In this document: positions 48,370 through 60,600 of the stretch, piece after piece
How the letters are laid out: each line of letters opens with the position of its first letter
Numbering within the stretch: the stretch's first letter is position 1
Source: Sympetrum striolatum
Taxonomy: Eukaryota; Arthropoda; Insecta; Odonata; Libellulidae
Length of the DNA stretch: 64,000 nt
Direction: 5' to 3'
Assembly (NCBI GenBank): GCA_947579665.1
Contig: OX388345.1
Coordinates: 35,307,849 to 35,371,848 of the forward strand
Notes under the pieces: model-generated
What the model saw: the letters and a program-made list of their open reading frames with translations, nothing else
What the model was told of the DNA's origin: nothing
Databases searched by the model: none
Made by a program: the position numbers and the translations under genes

Positions 48370-51300
48370 AAGTCCGTCCCGATATGATGCCGATATGAAA
48401 TTAGTATTGCCGATCTGCTTGCAGTATGCAAGCTACATTTTACTCGTTTCCTCAGTAGACGCGCAGACGTGACGTTTTAAGAAGGGCGGAAAATTAGTTT
48501 TTTCCAGGAATGGGGAAAAGAAGGGCACACTTATTACGACGGAGACGGGTCAGCTGCGAATCGGGGGTGGAGCGCGTGGGACGGTGGCCAATGGAGAAGG
48601 AAAAAAAGTCGTGGAAAAAGAAGAAGGAGAGCGTCATTGAGAGCCCGAGTTATGAATAGAATGCGGTGTGGAGTGTGAGAGAAGGTGGAGAGCAGGTTTT
48701 TGAAGGTAAAGGAGGAGACGGGAGCACGCAACGGGAAATCGGCCAAACTTACGTGCTAAATAATAATAATAAAATACACAGGATTCGACGTCGAGGTTCG
48801 CTCACGCAACTGTAATAATCCGAGGATTTCAAGCTGCGAGCTCTCTCATTCAGAAATAAGCAAGTAATGACTGTGCAGGTGTTTTTGATGCAGTGTGTTT
48901 GATATATTTAGTGTACCTGATGGGCACGCGACAAGGATGGGGAGGAATATAAAACGTGGTCATTATCGTTCAATAAATATGGAATGCTCCACTAGAAGCG
49001 TTAATAAATTTTGTTTACTTATGTAAAACTGAAATTGATAGCGATTGAATATGATTGTTAGCATAAAATCGAAATAAAGCGATTATTTATTTTTATAGAA
49101 TAAAATTGAATCAGTAATTTATTTTAATCATTAATGTGAAAGATTACAAATGAATTTATCCGTGCAAAATACTAAATCAATGCGAAATCAGTAATAAATA
49201 TAGTAAAAAATTGCAGCGAGATTTACGAGTTTTATAATCCAAAGCTTTTATAAATTTTTACGATAAAATAAAGCATTCACCGAATCAATTACAATTAATA
49301 ATTTAAATATTCCATTTCATGGAATGGAGAATCAACGTCAGCAAAATTTCTCCCAAAATAACTTCTAAATTAAAAGTATTTCTACCGAAGAAAAGCAGAA
49401 ATGCGCGATCTCATGTTTGACCTGGAAACATATTCTATTTGTCCATTTATCATTCGGAATTCCGGTTTCATTTCCATTTAAATCTCTGATTCTATTTTGG
49501 TATTTTCAAAGGAATAAATGAAAGCAGAGAGCTTTAATGTCAATGCCGTCTGCAAAGTTTACTCCTGGTTTCTATCTGCTCTCTTCTAAGGTTATTCTCA
49601 AAATAAAAACCTATTCATCTAAAAGTTCCTTCACTTTCTTAAAATATATTTTCTCTCCTAATAATACACGAATTTTTCTTTGCAGCATGTTTTGAAACTA
49701 CTGAAATTCCTTTACATTCAACAGTTTGTTTCCTTCCGTGAAATTAGTAATTATTCAAATCGTAAAACTTGCGAGGAAAATATTTTTAAAAGGTGATTCA
49801 TAAAGAAACAAAGATATAAGATAAATAGATAAAGTCTCAAAATCGCTCTTTGGGGACTGTTTATGCTAGGTTTTTCATGATTAACGGAAAACTAACAGTT
49901 AACCTCTTCGCCAACATAGCTGCACACAATAAATACATATTGGAATAAACGGAAGATAATGAATCATTTCCTTAAAACCAGCTATACGATACCGCGTTAT
50001 CACTAGCCAAACAAAAAATATTAATTTCCTCTCAATAAGAAACCATGAGTAAGTGCTGAATAAAATTTCACTATAAGCGGTGAATAAAAGGTCGCTGTTT
50101 TTACTAAACATGGCAGCTCAATTGGGAGGGAAAGAATTTCATTCATGAAGTCGTCCATCACGAGCGAAATCATTAACTTGGACGCTAATTGTTTTTTCAA
50201 CCGTTGAGAATCAGCGAAAATCAAGTTCGTCTCCTTCACATAGCACGCAAATTAACAGAATCCGGTTTTTGAAAGCGATAAACAATGGCTTCATAACACG
50301 AAGGTGAATTTGCTGAAGGTCGCCTTCTTTGAGATGTTTTCGCCCGATACTTTATTTTCGACCCTTTTGTGAGAAGGCCCTGAAGCGAACACAGGCAACT
50401 CACATGGAAAACATCCCTTTAATACAGCAGGAAATGAAATTTCAAAAGCCGATTTAGACACGCGCAAAAAGAATTACGACCGAAATCTTCGAGCAACAGA
50501 ATTCATTCATGGAAGCCACAGAAAATTAAGGTAAGAACGTTCGAAAATAACCAAGTTCGGCACCATAAAATCCAGAGTTAATGAATTATAAAATGAAATA
50601 ATAAATGAGAATAGAAGGGTGTAGGAAGGAGAGCAAGAGATGAATGAAGATATCTTTCCTTTTAATATAGATAATTTTACATTTATTTCCAACTTTGTAC
50701 ACCGAAATATGTTTAGTGCTTATCGTTGGTAATTCAGTTGCTTTCTTGATGATGAGAAAAAAAGAGTTATAAAAAGATACACTTTCGCAAGGAGTTCCAT
50801 AATTATGCACGATCCTGGGGAAACTAAAAATATGGTGACAATAAGACAACGGAGACAATGTTTTTCTTACACAATACATTTCGCTAGACGAGTAATTTTC
50901 CTCTTCCAGCAAAATAATATGTACGATTATATCTCATACTGTTTATCTCAAAAACGAATAACTCTCTACAATTTGCCACCCAGAGCTCTCTTGTTTTCGT
51001 GCTATAATTTCCCACTGTTTTCCCGGAAATCCTTCCTCAGTCTGCAGGTTTATTCCCTCTCTACGTGTGATATTTCAGCAGTTCATTCTCTCCAACAATT
51101 TATTGTAGCCACTAACTTCACTACCTTAGCGCGTCTTCACCTTACTCTTTACACTTGAATGAAATGTTTAATACTTTGCTTGCTTTATTATGTATTCACC
51201 TTTGTTTGGCCGAGCCATCCAGCGTTCTACTTCCTCCTTCTACATTTCAAAGCTCCATTCATTACAATTTATTTCGATACGTTTTAGCCATATATTATGA

Positions 51301-52060
51301 ATCATAAATATTGTTCATCTTAGCAAAATGAATTAAACATTGATGATAGTTAGCGGTCACGAACGCGAATAAATCTAAGCTGGCGAAAAATAAACAACCA
51401 ATTTTATTTTTCAAACGACCGCTACGTTTTTAGGGTATCAAGGCTCACACTATGGATGTTAGATTATCCTTTATTTTCTATAATTCGAGGAATACATCAC
51501 TTGGAGATATTACTAAACCGTGCTTCCAGTAATAATGGCTTGTAAGGGATTGACTTGTAAGATCCAGGATAAAATTATATTATAAGATCTCCTTACAATT
51601 TCTACGGAAATACCTTCACATCAGATCGCACTTATGAACAATTCCATGATCGGATGAATAAAATTGCGATTCGGAATCCATTCACGATCATAAGTCCGAC
51701 GACATTCTACTAATTCCACCGCGGAAAACTTTTTTGCGCATGGCTCCCCTCTTAGTAAGCGCTACCTCTTTTATTTTCTTATATATTTTACACTTTTACG
51801 GCTATTCGGCTACGAAGTGTCAAGATCAGGAACGGAAAAAATAAGTGAATAAAAACTATACTTCTACCGGTGAATCCTCTCTTTCCAAGTAAAAAATAGA
51901 ACGTATACGTGCGAGCAGTAAATCCACCTCAATATATACCGGCGCAAAAACACTACCTTATGCAGCGGTCGGAACCCGAGCAAAAAACCAAGACCTTCCC
52001 CTTTTTCGTCACATAATTTCTCTATCTTGGTTCCCTCACGAACTGTCGTAAATTCCGAGA
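48370..52060. other. Spacer, mostly AT-rich
   Basis: A short GC-richer, purine-rich stretch at about 48470-48800 is followed by long AT-rich DNA. Frames of 108 (minus) and 117 (plus) codons near 50586-51158 overlap and are not recognisable. No repeat was identified. Confidence 0.45.
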
Positions 52061-52068
52061 ACCGGGGC

Positions 52069-52137
52069 GGGAGGGATACGAACTCGGATCGTTATTAAAG
52101 AGGGCCGGAGTCAACGGCCTCAGTCTAACACCCTCCC
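52069..52137 (-). repeat. tRNA-like sequence with intact anticodon arm
   Basis: On the minus strand GGCCG-TTGACTC-CGGCC (plus 52103-52119) is a perfect 5-bp stem with a 7-nt loop, which would present GAC (valine). GAGTTCGTATCCC (plus 52073-52085) is B-box-like. The 7-mers GGGAGGG and CCCTCCC bound the segment and are complementary. The T stem does not form and the variable region is long and A/T-rich. It is therefore a tRNA-derived SINE head or pseudogene. Confidence 0.45.
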
Positions 52138-52139
52138 TC

Positions 52140-55100
52140 ACTTTCTTTCAACGTGTTTAGACATATTTTTTACCAATCTCTCCGAGGGGCTCTTTGCTTC
52201 ACACCGCGGGAAAAAGGGATACGTGAACCGTGTAAAAAAAGAATGGTCTAGTGGGGATGAAATTTGCGAGGCAAAGAGGAAGGTAGCAGAGCGTGGATGG
52301 ATAGGGGGATGTTGTGTGGGGAGGTTTTGCAGGCGAAAACAAAGGGAAAGCTGGGTTTTTATAGGCGGAGAAGGGCTTTCCATCTCGTGAATATGAACGC
52401 GGTAAATTATCTCCCGAGTTAAGAGCGATAGTCAGTTATTCAGCCGCCGATAATCTGATTCTGAGCAGGATTCGTCATTCATCACGAGAGTGGACATTGG
52501 AACCCGGAGCAATACATCCGCACTTGGATAATTCATTACTTTCTCTTCGGCGGGTTATGTTTTTTATGAGTTGTACTGTTTATAATTTTCGATTTGGAAA
52601 TTTATGGTAAATTTGAAATACTTAGATGAGTAATTTAAGATACATTTGTATCATTCAATGGGTGACATACATTTAAGTGCTAATTTTCAAAAACCTATGC
52701 ATCCGAACGTAGCATATCATCCTTAAATTTTAGTACCTCCCTCTTCTCTCTCAGACATATTACTGAATTTTAACATTAATATTTACCACAACTTTTAAAT
52801 CATCGCGGAAACTTTTAAATTGATCCCACCTATTACTTTAGTTAGGTCGAGTGAAAAAGATTGATAAAAACACTAAGCTCATTACGCCAACTATTTCACA
52901 TAATGCACAATATCGTCATGCTTCAATAATACCGTGGGTATGTCAAAGAAATTTTTTTAAAGAAAAGAAATATGTACATCAAGAACAGGAAAGCACTGCT
53001 CTGTGCTGACTTCCTAAGCAAGTATGTTTACAGTCGAATTAAATAGAGCTGTATGGATATAAGTTGTTCTTTTTAAGACTGACACTCGACCAAGACTGCT
53101 TTTTAACTTCTTCAAGTAATGATAGAGCTAATATAAATATACCAGGATCTTTGCATTTTCGTCAGATACTTTCTCGATATCTGATGAATGCTGAAATTCG
53201 CATTTAGGTATATACACTGGTTATGGTTATGGTTCCCAAGCTTTGTATAAATTACAGCGCACATATTTTGCCAAATTTCACTACCTACAACCTAAAGGTA
53301 TGTAAGTGTTTAATAACAATACGATAATATGAAAGAGAAGGACATAGGTTATAGGAAGGCAAAGAAATATTGAATGGAAAAAAATATTGAACATGGGATT
53401 ACACGGGATTATTTTGATACAACATTTCCACTAAGAGCTCATTCTATCTCTACTTTCAAGCAGTAATACTTCAGAAAAATGACTTCGTATTTTTTCTTAA
53501 TATTCGCGTTTTCTGCAATACTGCAAATAAGCGAATGTCTGAGTCAAGTTCGCAGTTTTTGAGTCACTTGTGTAAGGCTACACATTACAGATACGAGCAT
53601 TAATTTTCCAAAGGCCTAACTTCATTTATGACCAAAAAAACCTAAAATTTCTCGGGGGGTATTACTCATTACCTCCCCCTGAAACCCGATCCACTGAACA
53701 CCATTTGGCGTAATCCATAATGAATGGAAAACCTGAGGGGAGACAGGATGGGCTTAGCCACACCGCAATCGATAATAGAAAGAGGATTTTGGCTCCAAAT
53801 ACATTGCCTCCCCCAACTCAGTGACCCCCGTCTCTATTCTTGGATGCGTGGGAGGGCGGATTCGAGGCCGCGACGGGTCCCACTGCGCCGTCAGATAAAG
53901 AGAGGGATGTTTTCGAGGTGGCGCCCACGCTGAGGTATAAACTTGAGTGTCCTTCCCGCAGAGCGGAACCGAATCCCCCAAACTTCTCATTTCCAGGGGA
54001 TGAAAAAATATTCCCGGTTCTTAACGACGTATATTCTGGCCTTTTCTCGCGAGACGACCTTCAAGACACAAGTCCTACTCCATTTCCCTAACAAGATAAT
54101 GAAATAGTAGCGAAGGAGGAGATGCTACTTCTAGGGCTGATATTTTAACGGGAAAATATCACAGTTGGTGGAATTTGATTTAAGGTAAATGTGGATCTAA
54201 ATCTGGTTTCGGAGATAGGTGATACTCGGTTGGCGTGCTTTCAAATCATTTCCTAGATCGAAATTTTGAATTCGTTAAAGACTAAAGTTATGTATAGTAT
54301 ATGATGATAAATAAAACTAAACCTGGACTTCCTATCCATCGAATACTTCCACCAGAAAACAGATATGATGCATATATCTGCGTGATCATAAATACTTTCC
54401 TAGCCTCCATCAAGCATAAAGTATGCACGCGCCGTACTACCTGCTGTTTACAGTCTCTTTATTCTAGAAAGAAGAGCAAATATTTAAATTGACTGATGTC
54501 TGTATCAATTTCTGTGATTTTACTCATCGCATGTAATCATCCTGTGAAGTAGCGGGTATGTGTAACTTAAACTTTATCCGATAAGACATTATCACTGTAT
54601 TTATCAAGCAAATTTCGCCAAATTTTTTACCATGTTTCTGAAAGCTACACCTTTAGTGGGATACAGGTTCGAGTTGGAGTCATTTTTTATTCTTTTCTTG
54701 TTAATCCTTGGGGGTTGAGGTGCACACTTAGAAAACGATATCATATCTAGAAGAACACGTATAAATATAAAGATATTGGAATTAGGTTCTTCATTTCTGT
54801 CAATAAATTCGACAAAATAGTACCTCGATACCTCACGAGAGATTACTCCTGAAAAAACAATGAGCATTAAATATGCACAACGCGCCTTCAAGGGGAGTTT
54901 AAATAAGATTCTTCACAAGATAGAACGTGTTTGACTCTAAATAAAGTTTCGGAGGAAAGAAAAATCAGGAATCGTAACCTAAAACTTGATAATTGAAATT
55001 ATTTCTCATAGAAAATAATACTTAGGAGGAATCACGCAGTTTTTAATTATATTTCACAAATTTTGTATAAATTACTAATTTTCATAATCACAAAAGCAAC

Positions 55101-56580
55101 ATTAATATTTGCTTTCATCCTTTCACCCTTACCTTTCACTATTCACCCTTAGAAAATGTAAACACAGAAATGACGCACTTTTTCTTTCATCCTGGCGATA
55201 TATTTACAACCAAACCGCTGAATTTATGCTCGGCGAGTCCCACTGATAATTCACCAGCAAAATCTAAATTAAACACACCGCTAACGGAAGGAACGCACCT
55301 TCTCCCCCGTTAACAACTCGACACTCTGGCACTCAAGGCTAAACAAAGAGGAACGGTCCGCAAAACACATCGCGAATTTGGTTATCGACTTTCGCCATGA
55401 TTGTAAAAACCCTGTTCTCCGGACCCTGTTTGTTGTGCCACGCTCGTTGAGAGCAGATGTAACAATTTATAGTCGCGGAACGAACCTCGCATATGAGTTC
55501 CTCCGCCATACACTCTTGTTTATAAAACTGTCAACGGGAGCAAATAAACCGGACGAAAAGAAAAACGATCGAATACTGGGAGAAAATTACATCCAGCAAG
55601 TAATAGCGGAGTGATTTAGGGCCCCGTGGGGCAATCTCGTCTCAATCTTCCCGTCTGCGAAATGACGGCTATTAAAGGCCCCGACTCGAAAAAAAATACG
55701 CAAACAACCATGGCGGCATTAAAAAATCGATTCGAGAAATTAAGATCGCGAAGAGGACCCATCTCGGATGAGTCTCGGCAAAAGAAGATCGCTGAAAAAC
55801 GCCGCAACAATTAACCAGAAGGGGGCGTGGCTCTTGTGGGGGAGAAGGTCTGTTAGGACTGATTTCCATTTGCTTCCACGGTTTATCTCCTTCCACTCCG
55901 GCATTTTTTCCTGCCGTTACGTAATGACATCCTCCCCTCGAAACATCTGAAGCTCGGAATGCGCCGTCACGTGAAAATTGCATACGTCACCGAGAAGAGA
56001 GGACTGAGTTTTGGGAAGGAAGGGAAGAGACGCAATGCGGACTGGAATACTTCCTTTGGGGCAGACGGGTGCTACGGTGGGGCCTTCGACCTGCAGCCTT
56101 CATGGGCCCGTTCGATGGTTGATTGATGGAGGAGGGGGACCCAAGGAAAGTGAAACGGAAGCCCAGAATTGAAAGGGTGAAAACATGGGGAGCGGAAATT
56201 GGGGAAAGAAAGAACGGCAATATATGCGAGAGCGAGAATACAGAGGGGAATACGTAATAAAGACGGAATTAAGAGTAAAATACGCTAAAGGAATTAAAGA
56301 GAATTTTAATAAGGAATACATGATAAGGAAGAATAACTACGGATAACATGAGATAAATTTAATTCTTAAAACCACAGAAAATTGGATAATAAATGATGAT
56401 AAGAGCGAACAGTAAATAGACGATAATATTTCTAATCGAATTCAAGAAATGAGGATAAAAATGTTAGTAATAAACGTAAACGAAAAGAAATATTACGGAA
56501 TAAATATCGAAGATATAAGATGGTATCAAATGATGACGAGTGTTCAAACATTTCAAGATATATATTATTATAAATATCAA
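52140..56580. other. Spacer with several GC-richer islands
   Basis: Islands lie at about 52140-52560, 53720-54100 and 55200-56250, with AT-rich DNA between. A perfect 9-bp stem with a 6-nt loop lies at 54138-54161. Frames up to 103 codons overlap on both strands in the 55.6-56.0 kb island without recognisable domains. Confidence 0.45.
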
Positions 56581-56588
56581 ATATATTG

Positions 56589-56629
56589 ATTGATATTTAT
56601 ATATATTAAATATATATATAAATATCAAT
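56589..56629. repeat. AT-rich palindrome
   Basis: Arms of 20 bp (56589-56608 and 56610-56629) match at 18 positions around one central base. The outer word is ATTGATATTTATATATAT. AT-repeat content makes this prone to arise by slippage. Confidence 0.6.
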
Positions 56630-57790
56630 AAGGAGTATCAAATTAGGAGTTAAATACACAAAGTTATTGAGCCATTTCTCAAAGGAGATGCTTAGAGCCA
56701 AAAGAGAAAAACAAAAAGAAATAGAGTAGAAAGTACGTCGAGAAAATAAAATTAGGAAAAAACTCAGAAAAACACATAAAACGAATAAAGAACAGGATGT
56801 GTAATCAATGCGGTTCTGATAGAGATATGAAATATCCAGGATAAACAGTAGTGAAAATAGATACGAGAAATAGATAAAAATAGATAAGAGATTACAAAAA
56901 TACACAAAAATGGATAAGAAAAGAAGGTATGTAATATATCTAGAGAAAGAAAGAGTTGGGTAATGAAGACACAGAGCTGAAATCTAGCAAACGAAAAAAT
57001 TATGAAAATTTCAGATTCAGAGCAAAATTGGCGGCTTTTCTTAAGATAAATAAATTGTAAAAGAAAATGCTAAAAGGAGAAAAGAACTGGGCTGAAGCGG
57101 CGAAGGTGAAAGAGAAAAAAATCTAAAAAGTAGGAGACACTAATGAGGAATCGTGGCACGGAAGAGACAAGTTAATCATCTTTACGACACCGAAATTCCT
57201 TTTTTTAGATCCTCTATAACTATTGGTTGACCGGGACTGGGTCACAAAATCCTGCCGACCAAATTACAGAAGAAAGGTTTTTAAGAGATAATAAACCGGA
57301 TTTAAAAGCGACGCTAGGGGGACAAGCAATGAACGAGCTTAATCCTATCTTGAGCAAGAGCGAAGCTTAAGGTAGCCTTTTCGAAGGATAAAAACATCCG
57401 GTGAATATTTTATTAACTGCAGGATTGCAGCAATTTTCGCCAATTCAAACCTTCGTTAAAATACAGAGAAAATAAAGAAAAAATGCTATTGAAATGGTCC
57501 ATATCTATATATTAATCATCTAGAAAAAAAAGACAGGAGAATAAAGGAAAATAGGAATCCCTAAATAGGAAAAGAATCAAATTTAATCGGAAGCCAAACA
57601 CGTGAAATAAGTTCAGTAGGGTTTAAGTACCACAATGAGAGATATTTTCGTGAATATATCTGCTAAGCGCAATGGTCAACTTCTCCAATGTAATTCGATA
57701 TATATTGAGTCAAGCGGATACATTTTTTTAATGTTTTTAAATTGGTAGATATGCATTTCATGATCACACCAGCCCTTAAAATGGGCTAGA
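56630..57790 (+). other. A/G-rich then AT-rich spacer
   Basis: 56650-57170 is conspicuously purine-rich on the plus strand (GAGAAAAACAAAAAG-type sequence). No gene was recognised. Confidence 0.45.
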
Positions 57791-57793
57791 GTG

Positions 57794-57836
57794 CAGTGAT
57801 GGAGAACCTGAGGCCTTCAGGACACATTTGGACAAT
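57794..57836 (+). mobile_element. Possible hAT-type transposon terminus
   Basis: CAGTGATGGAGAACCTGAGG and the following CCTTCAGGACACATTTGG resemble the CAGNGGT..AACCTGCGGCCCGCAGG..ACATGCGG start of many hAT-family elements. The sub-terminal CCTGA/TCAGG hairpin is present. I did not find a matching CACTG end or an 8-bp target duplication, so this is a single degraded end at best. Confidence 0.35.
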
Positions 57837-58054
57837 TTTGCATGTTGAAAGCAGCCTATTGGTTGCTTCCTGAATTATGAGCACGCATTAAATTAATTTT
57901 GTTTAAACATATTGCTTACTTCAGGAGAAATACGAAAATTAAAACGTTCTCTCAGAGATTAATCAGCAAATGATTTTGTTTTCTCACGCCAAATTTCTGT
58001 ATTTAACTATTTGAATGTAGAAACTAATAATTTACCCTCAACCTTGTGATAGGA

Positions 58055-58145
58055 ATTTTGGTCATCACCTGATGATGATGATGATGACCCTAGATGTTAA
58101 AGCCATAGTTGTAAAGAATAATAAACAATATCTGTAGTAATGGTA
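58055..58145 (+). mobile_element. Possible retroelement-end module, second copy
   Basis: CACCTGATGATGATG, then GATGTTAAAGCCATAGTTGT, then AATAAACAATATCTGTAG parallels the order TGATGATGG, GAAACTAGT..GT, AATAAATACTGTGG in the foldback at 12206-12369. The (GAT)5 run probably expanded from TGATGATG. Similarity is by eye only. Confidence 0.35.
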
Positions 58146-58149
58146 GAAA

Positions 58150-58785
58150 TCCAGTCTATTTTATCAGTCTTTACTCGAATGCAGGCAACACGCAACACCA
58201 GAGTGAGTAATGGATGAGATGAAATGCTAAGCGTGGCATTCTTAGTTCCCCAACTTGGACAAGAGTTACTTTAGAAGGAATGATAGCCAAATTTTTCTCA
58301 TGTCTACCTACAAACTACCCATTTCATTCGAAGCGAACACTGTCAAAGCTTGTTAGTGTGGTCTAAGGGATCGAATACCGAGGCGAACATATTTATAGAC
58401 AGAATAACGGTTCAGGAGGCGCAGGATGGATCCAACACACTCTCGGATGCAGCCCTGCAGTATGTAACCCAAATTGCCATGCATGAAGGTCAGAACCAAT
58501 AGCGTGACACTACTCCGCTTAAATCTCCAAAAGAGAATAAAAGGGGAGAGGGAACGGCGATGCGTCACCGCCAACGAGACATGCAGCAGAACTCCCAGAT
58601 GGGTAACACCCATGAATATTCATACCCGAGTAATATATGACTCCTCGAGCCGCGAAATATGGACGGCCTAATCGATTGATCGATCACCTTCACTTTCCCT
58701 ATGTCATCCTCGGCTGGATCCAAAAAAAGGCATTTCTTTTCGACTAAGATAACCGAATGGGGTCGATCAATATTCCGCCAAAGTT
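58150..58785. other. Mixed-composition spacer
   Basis: Frames of 65-86 codons overlap on both strands. None is recognisable and no repeat was seen. Confidence 0.4.
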
Positions 58786-58787
58786 GG

Positions 58788-58842
58788 CATTTAGATATAC
58801 ACCCCACGAGCCGCTGGTAGCGTATGGCAGGGGATGTAGAAA
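58788..58842 (-). mobile_element. Extremely 5'-truncated LINE 3' end, minus strand
   Basis: Read on the minus strand the segment gives ACATCCCCTGCCATACGC, loop TACC, AGCGGCTCGTGGGGTG and ATATCTAAAT, closely matching the 3' UTR at 12733-12790. The last pair of the apical stem is T-A here instead of C-G, so pairing is kept (CGCT/AGCG). Confidence 0.7.
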
Positions 58843-58844
58843 AA

Positions 58845-59350
58845 ACATCATCACTACCTAATCAACCCAATCAGCTAGAGTAAAGAAAGACAGACGAATT
58901 TTCTGTTTTTTTTGCAATTTATAAATCTGACAGTGAGATTTAATCTACTTCAGGTGGACTCCAAATCGTGTAGCAGTATTCGTGGCTAGGTCGAATAGGA
59001 GAAAAATAAGCCATTTTTGATTTTCAATGAACATCCCCTCATCGTACCATAAGTTAATCTTTGTATTCTATTCTATTTGCTTATTGCATCCAGAATATGT
59101 TCTTTTAAGGATAATAATAATAATTTATCATAACAAAAATGCTTTAAATTTCCATATTTCATGTAATATAATAAAAATAAAATTAATAATAATGATAATA
59201 AATGAGAAAAATAAATAATAGATAAAATAAAATATATACAAAAATACAATGAAGGAGAGAGAACATAGAACAGAAATTTTTTAATACAAAAATCATAATT
59301 GAAACAATGTAGAACACAATTAATGTCTCAGGGATTGAGTCGTTAAAAAA
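58845..59350. other. AT-rich spacer with AAT-type simple sequence
   Basis: Clusters of AATAAT, ATAAAATAAAA and GATAATAAAT at 59110-59250. Nothing else recognised before the LINE fragment. Confidence 0.5.
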
Positions 59351-59354
59351 GTCA

Positions 59355-60189
59355 ATACAGGTATTTTCCTACTCTGGAGTATTGTTCAATTGTCTGGTCT
59401 CCTTTTTATAATTCTCATAAGCTTGCTCTTGAGAGAGTGCAACATAGGTTCTTTCGCCTAATCTCTTATAAATTTAACATGGCTTTGGACTACCAACACA
59501 TTTCATCGGAGCTACAACTACTACCCTTGGATAAAAGACGTGACCATGCTGGCATCATTTTTCTTTATAAAATTCTAAATAATATGATGGATTCATGTGA
59601 AATTACAGACATGCTAAGCTTTCGGGTTCCTCAAAAGAATACAAGGAATAATTTAATATTTATAACCAAGCATACAAAAAGGAATTATTCTCACAATTCA
59701 CCTATACTTAAAGCAATGAGAAACTGTAATATATTGTGTGATAAATTTGATATAAATAATATTAGTCTTGCATCGTTAAAAAGAAAATTGAGAGTTTGTG
59801 ATATTAATTGAGATGTTTTTCTCTTAAACTTGGTATTTCCTATGGGTAAGATTACTCTTTTGGTGATGACTGTTAATTAAACTTGTATGTATTATTATAT
59901 TTTTTCTTATTATAATTCATTAAATTTCTATTCTCATTCTTTTATGTCACTTACTTTTTTATGCTTTATTTCTACATTCTGTTAAATAATTTTGTGCGTA
60001 TTATATACTATATTTCTTTGTAACAATTTTTATATTTGACATTAGCTTTTTTCAACTTATGTTACTTTCTTATACTTATATGTATTTTTACTTTTTGTAT
60101 TCAATGTTTATATACATTTTTATGATTTTTAAACTGTAAATGGGTCAAAACCCGTAATAAACAATATTATTATTATTATTATTATTATT
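59355..60189 (+). mobile_element. 5'-truncated Jockey/CR1-like LINE 3' end with (ATT)n tail
   Basis: A frame from about 59355 to the TGA ending at 59811 encodes the region after the reverse transcriptase palm. It starts with LEYCSIVWSPFYNS, then LERVQHRFFRLISY, ELQLLPLDKRRDHAG, IIFLYKILNN and FRVPQKNTRNN. These are the C-terminal landmarks of Jockey/CR1-group LINEs (LEYxSxVWxP, xxIExVQxxF, LxLxxLxxRR). The frame is open to its natural stop, so it is better preserved than the copy at 12436, but the endonuclease and catalytic RT are absent. The 3' UTR (59812-60163) ends with GGGTCAAAACCC, a small hairpin, then AATAAAC and an ATT repeat (60164-60189). It belongs to a different LINE family from the TAGATG-tailed one. 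No target-site duplication was identified. Confidence 0.8.
60164..60189 (+). repeat. (ATT)n LINE tail
   Basis: About eight ATT units directly follow AATAAACA at the LINE 3' end. They mark the insertion's 3' boundary. Confidence 0.85.
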
Positions 60190-60299
60190 CCTCCTCAGGA
60201 CATGATTGGCTACCCTTATCATGTATCATAGATCATTATCATAGATAAACTACCCCTAAACGTGACTCCTAGGTATATATACGCAAAAGTTGCAACGGA

Positions 60300-60600
60300 G
60301 GGCGAGAGAAAAAAAGGTTAAAACGGGGAAAAAATTGCGAGGGCGTCATTATGCATTCAGGAGGAGGTTTGGGAGGGGCAAAGAGGGGAAAAACTTTATG
60401 GGATGGGAACGAATGTGAAGCGAATGGATGAATGGACTGGGGGGAGGGGAATAAGGGGAGGGGAGGGGGCTTTGGGTGCACGAGACAATGGCTTGAGAGC
60501 ACGTGCTCGTGGTAGCATGACAGCGAGAAGGGAGCAGACGTAATGCGAGTTAAGGGAGTTCCTCCGGAGTTAAAGAGAAGGGGATTCGAGGCAACGACCT
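60300..60600 (+). other. G-rich purine tract with quadruplex motif
   Basis: Within a long G/A-rich plus strand, 60439-60469 has five runs of four or more G separated by one to five bases. This fits the G-quadruplex consensus. GGGAGGGG and GAGGGG runs at 60370-60390 add weaker potential. The tract leaves a proline/serine-rich 114-codon frame open on the minus strand, which is not recognisable. Confidence 0.7.

Noticed and set aside
20655..52137. Functional tRNA genes at the B-box sites
   Set aside because: None of the candidates closes a full cloverleaf. At least one stem or the box spacing is broken in each.
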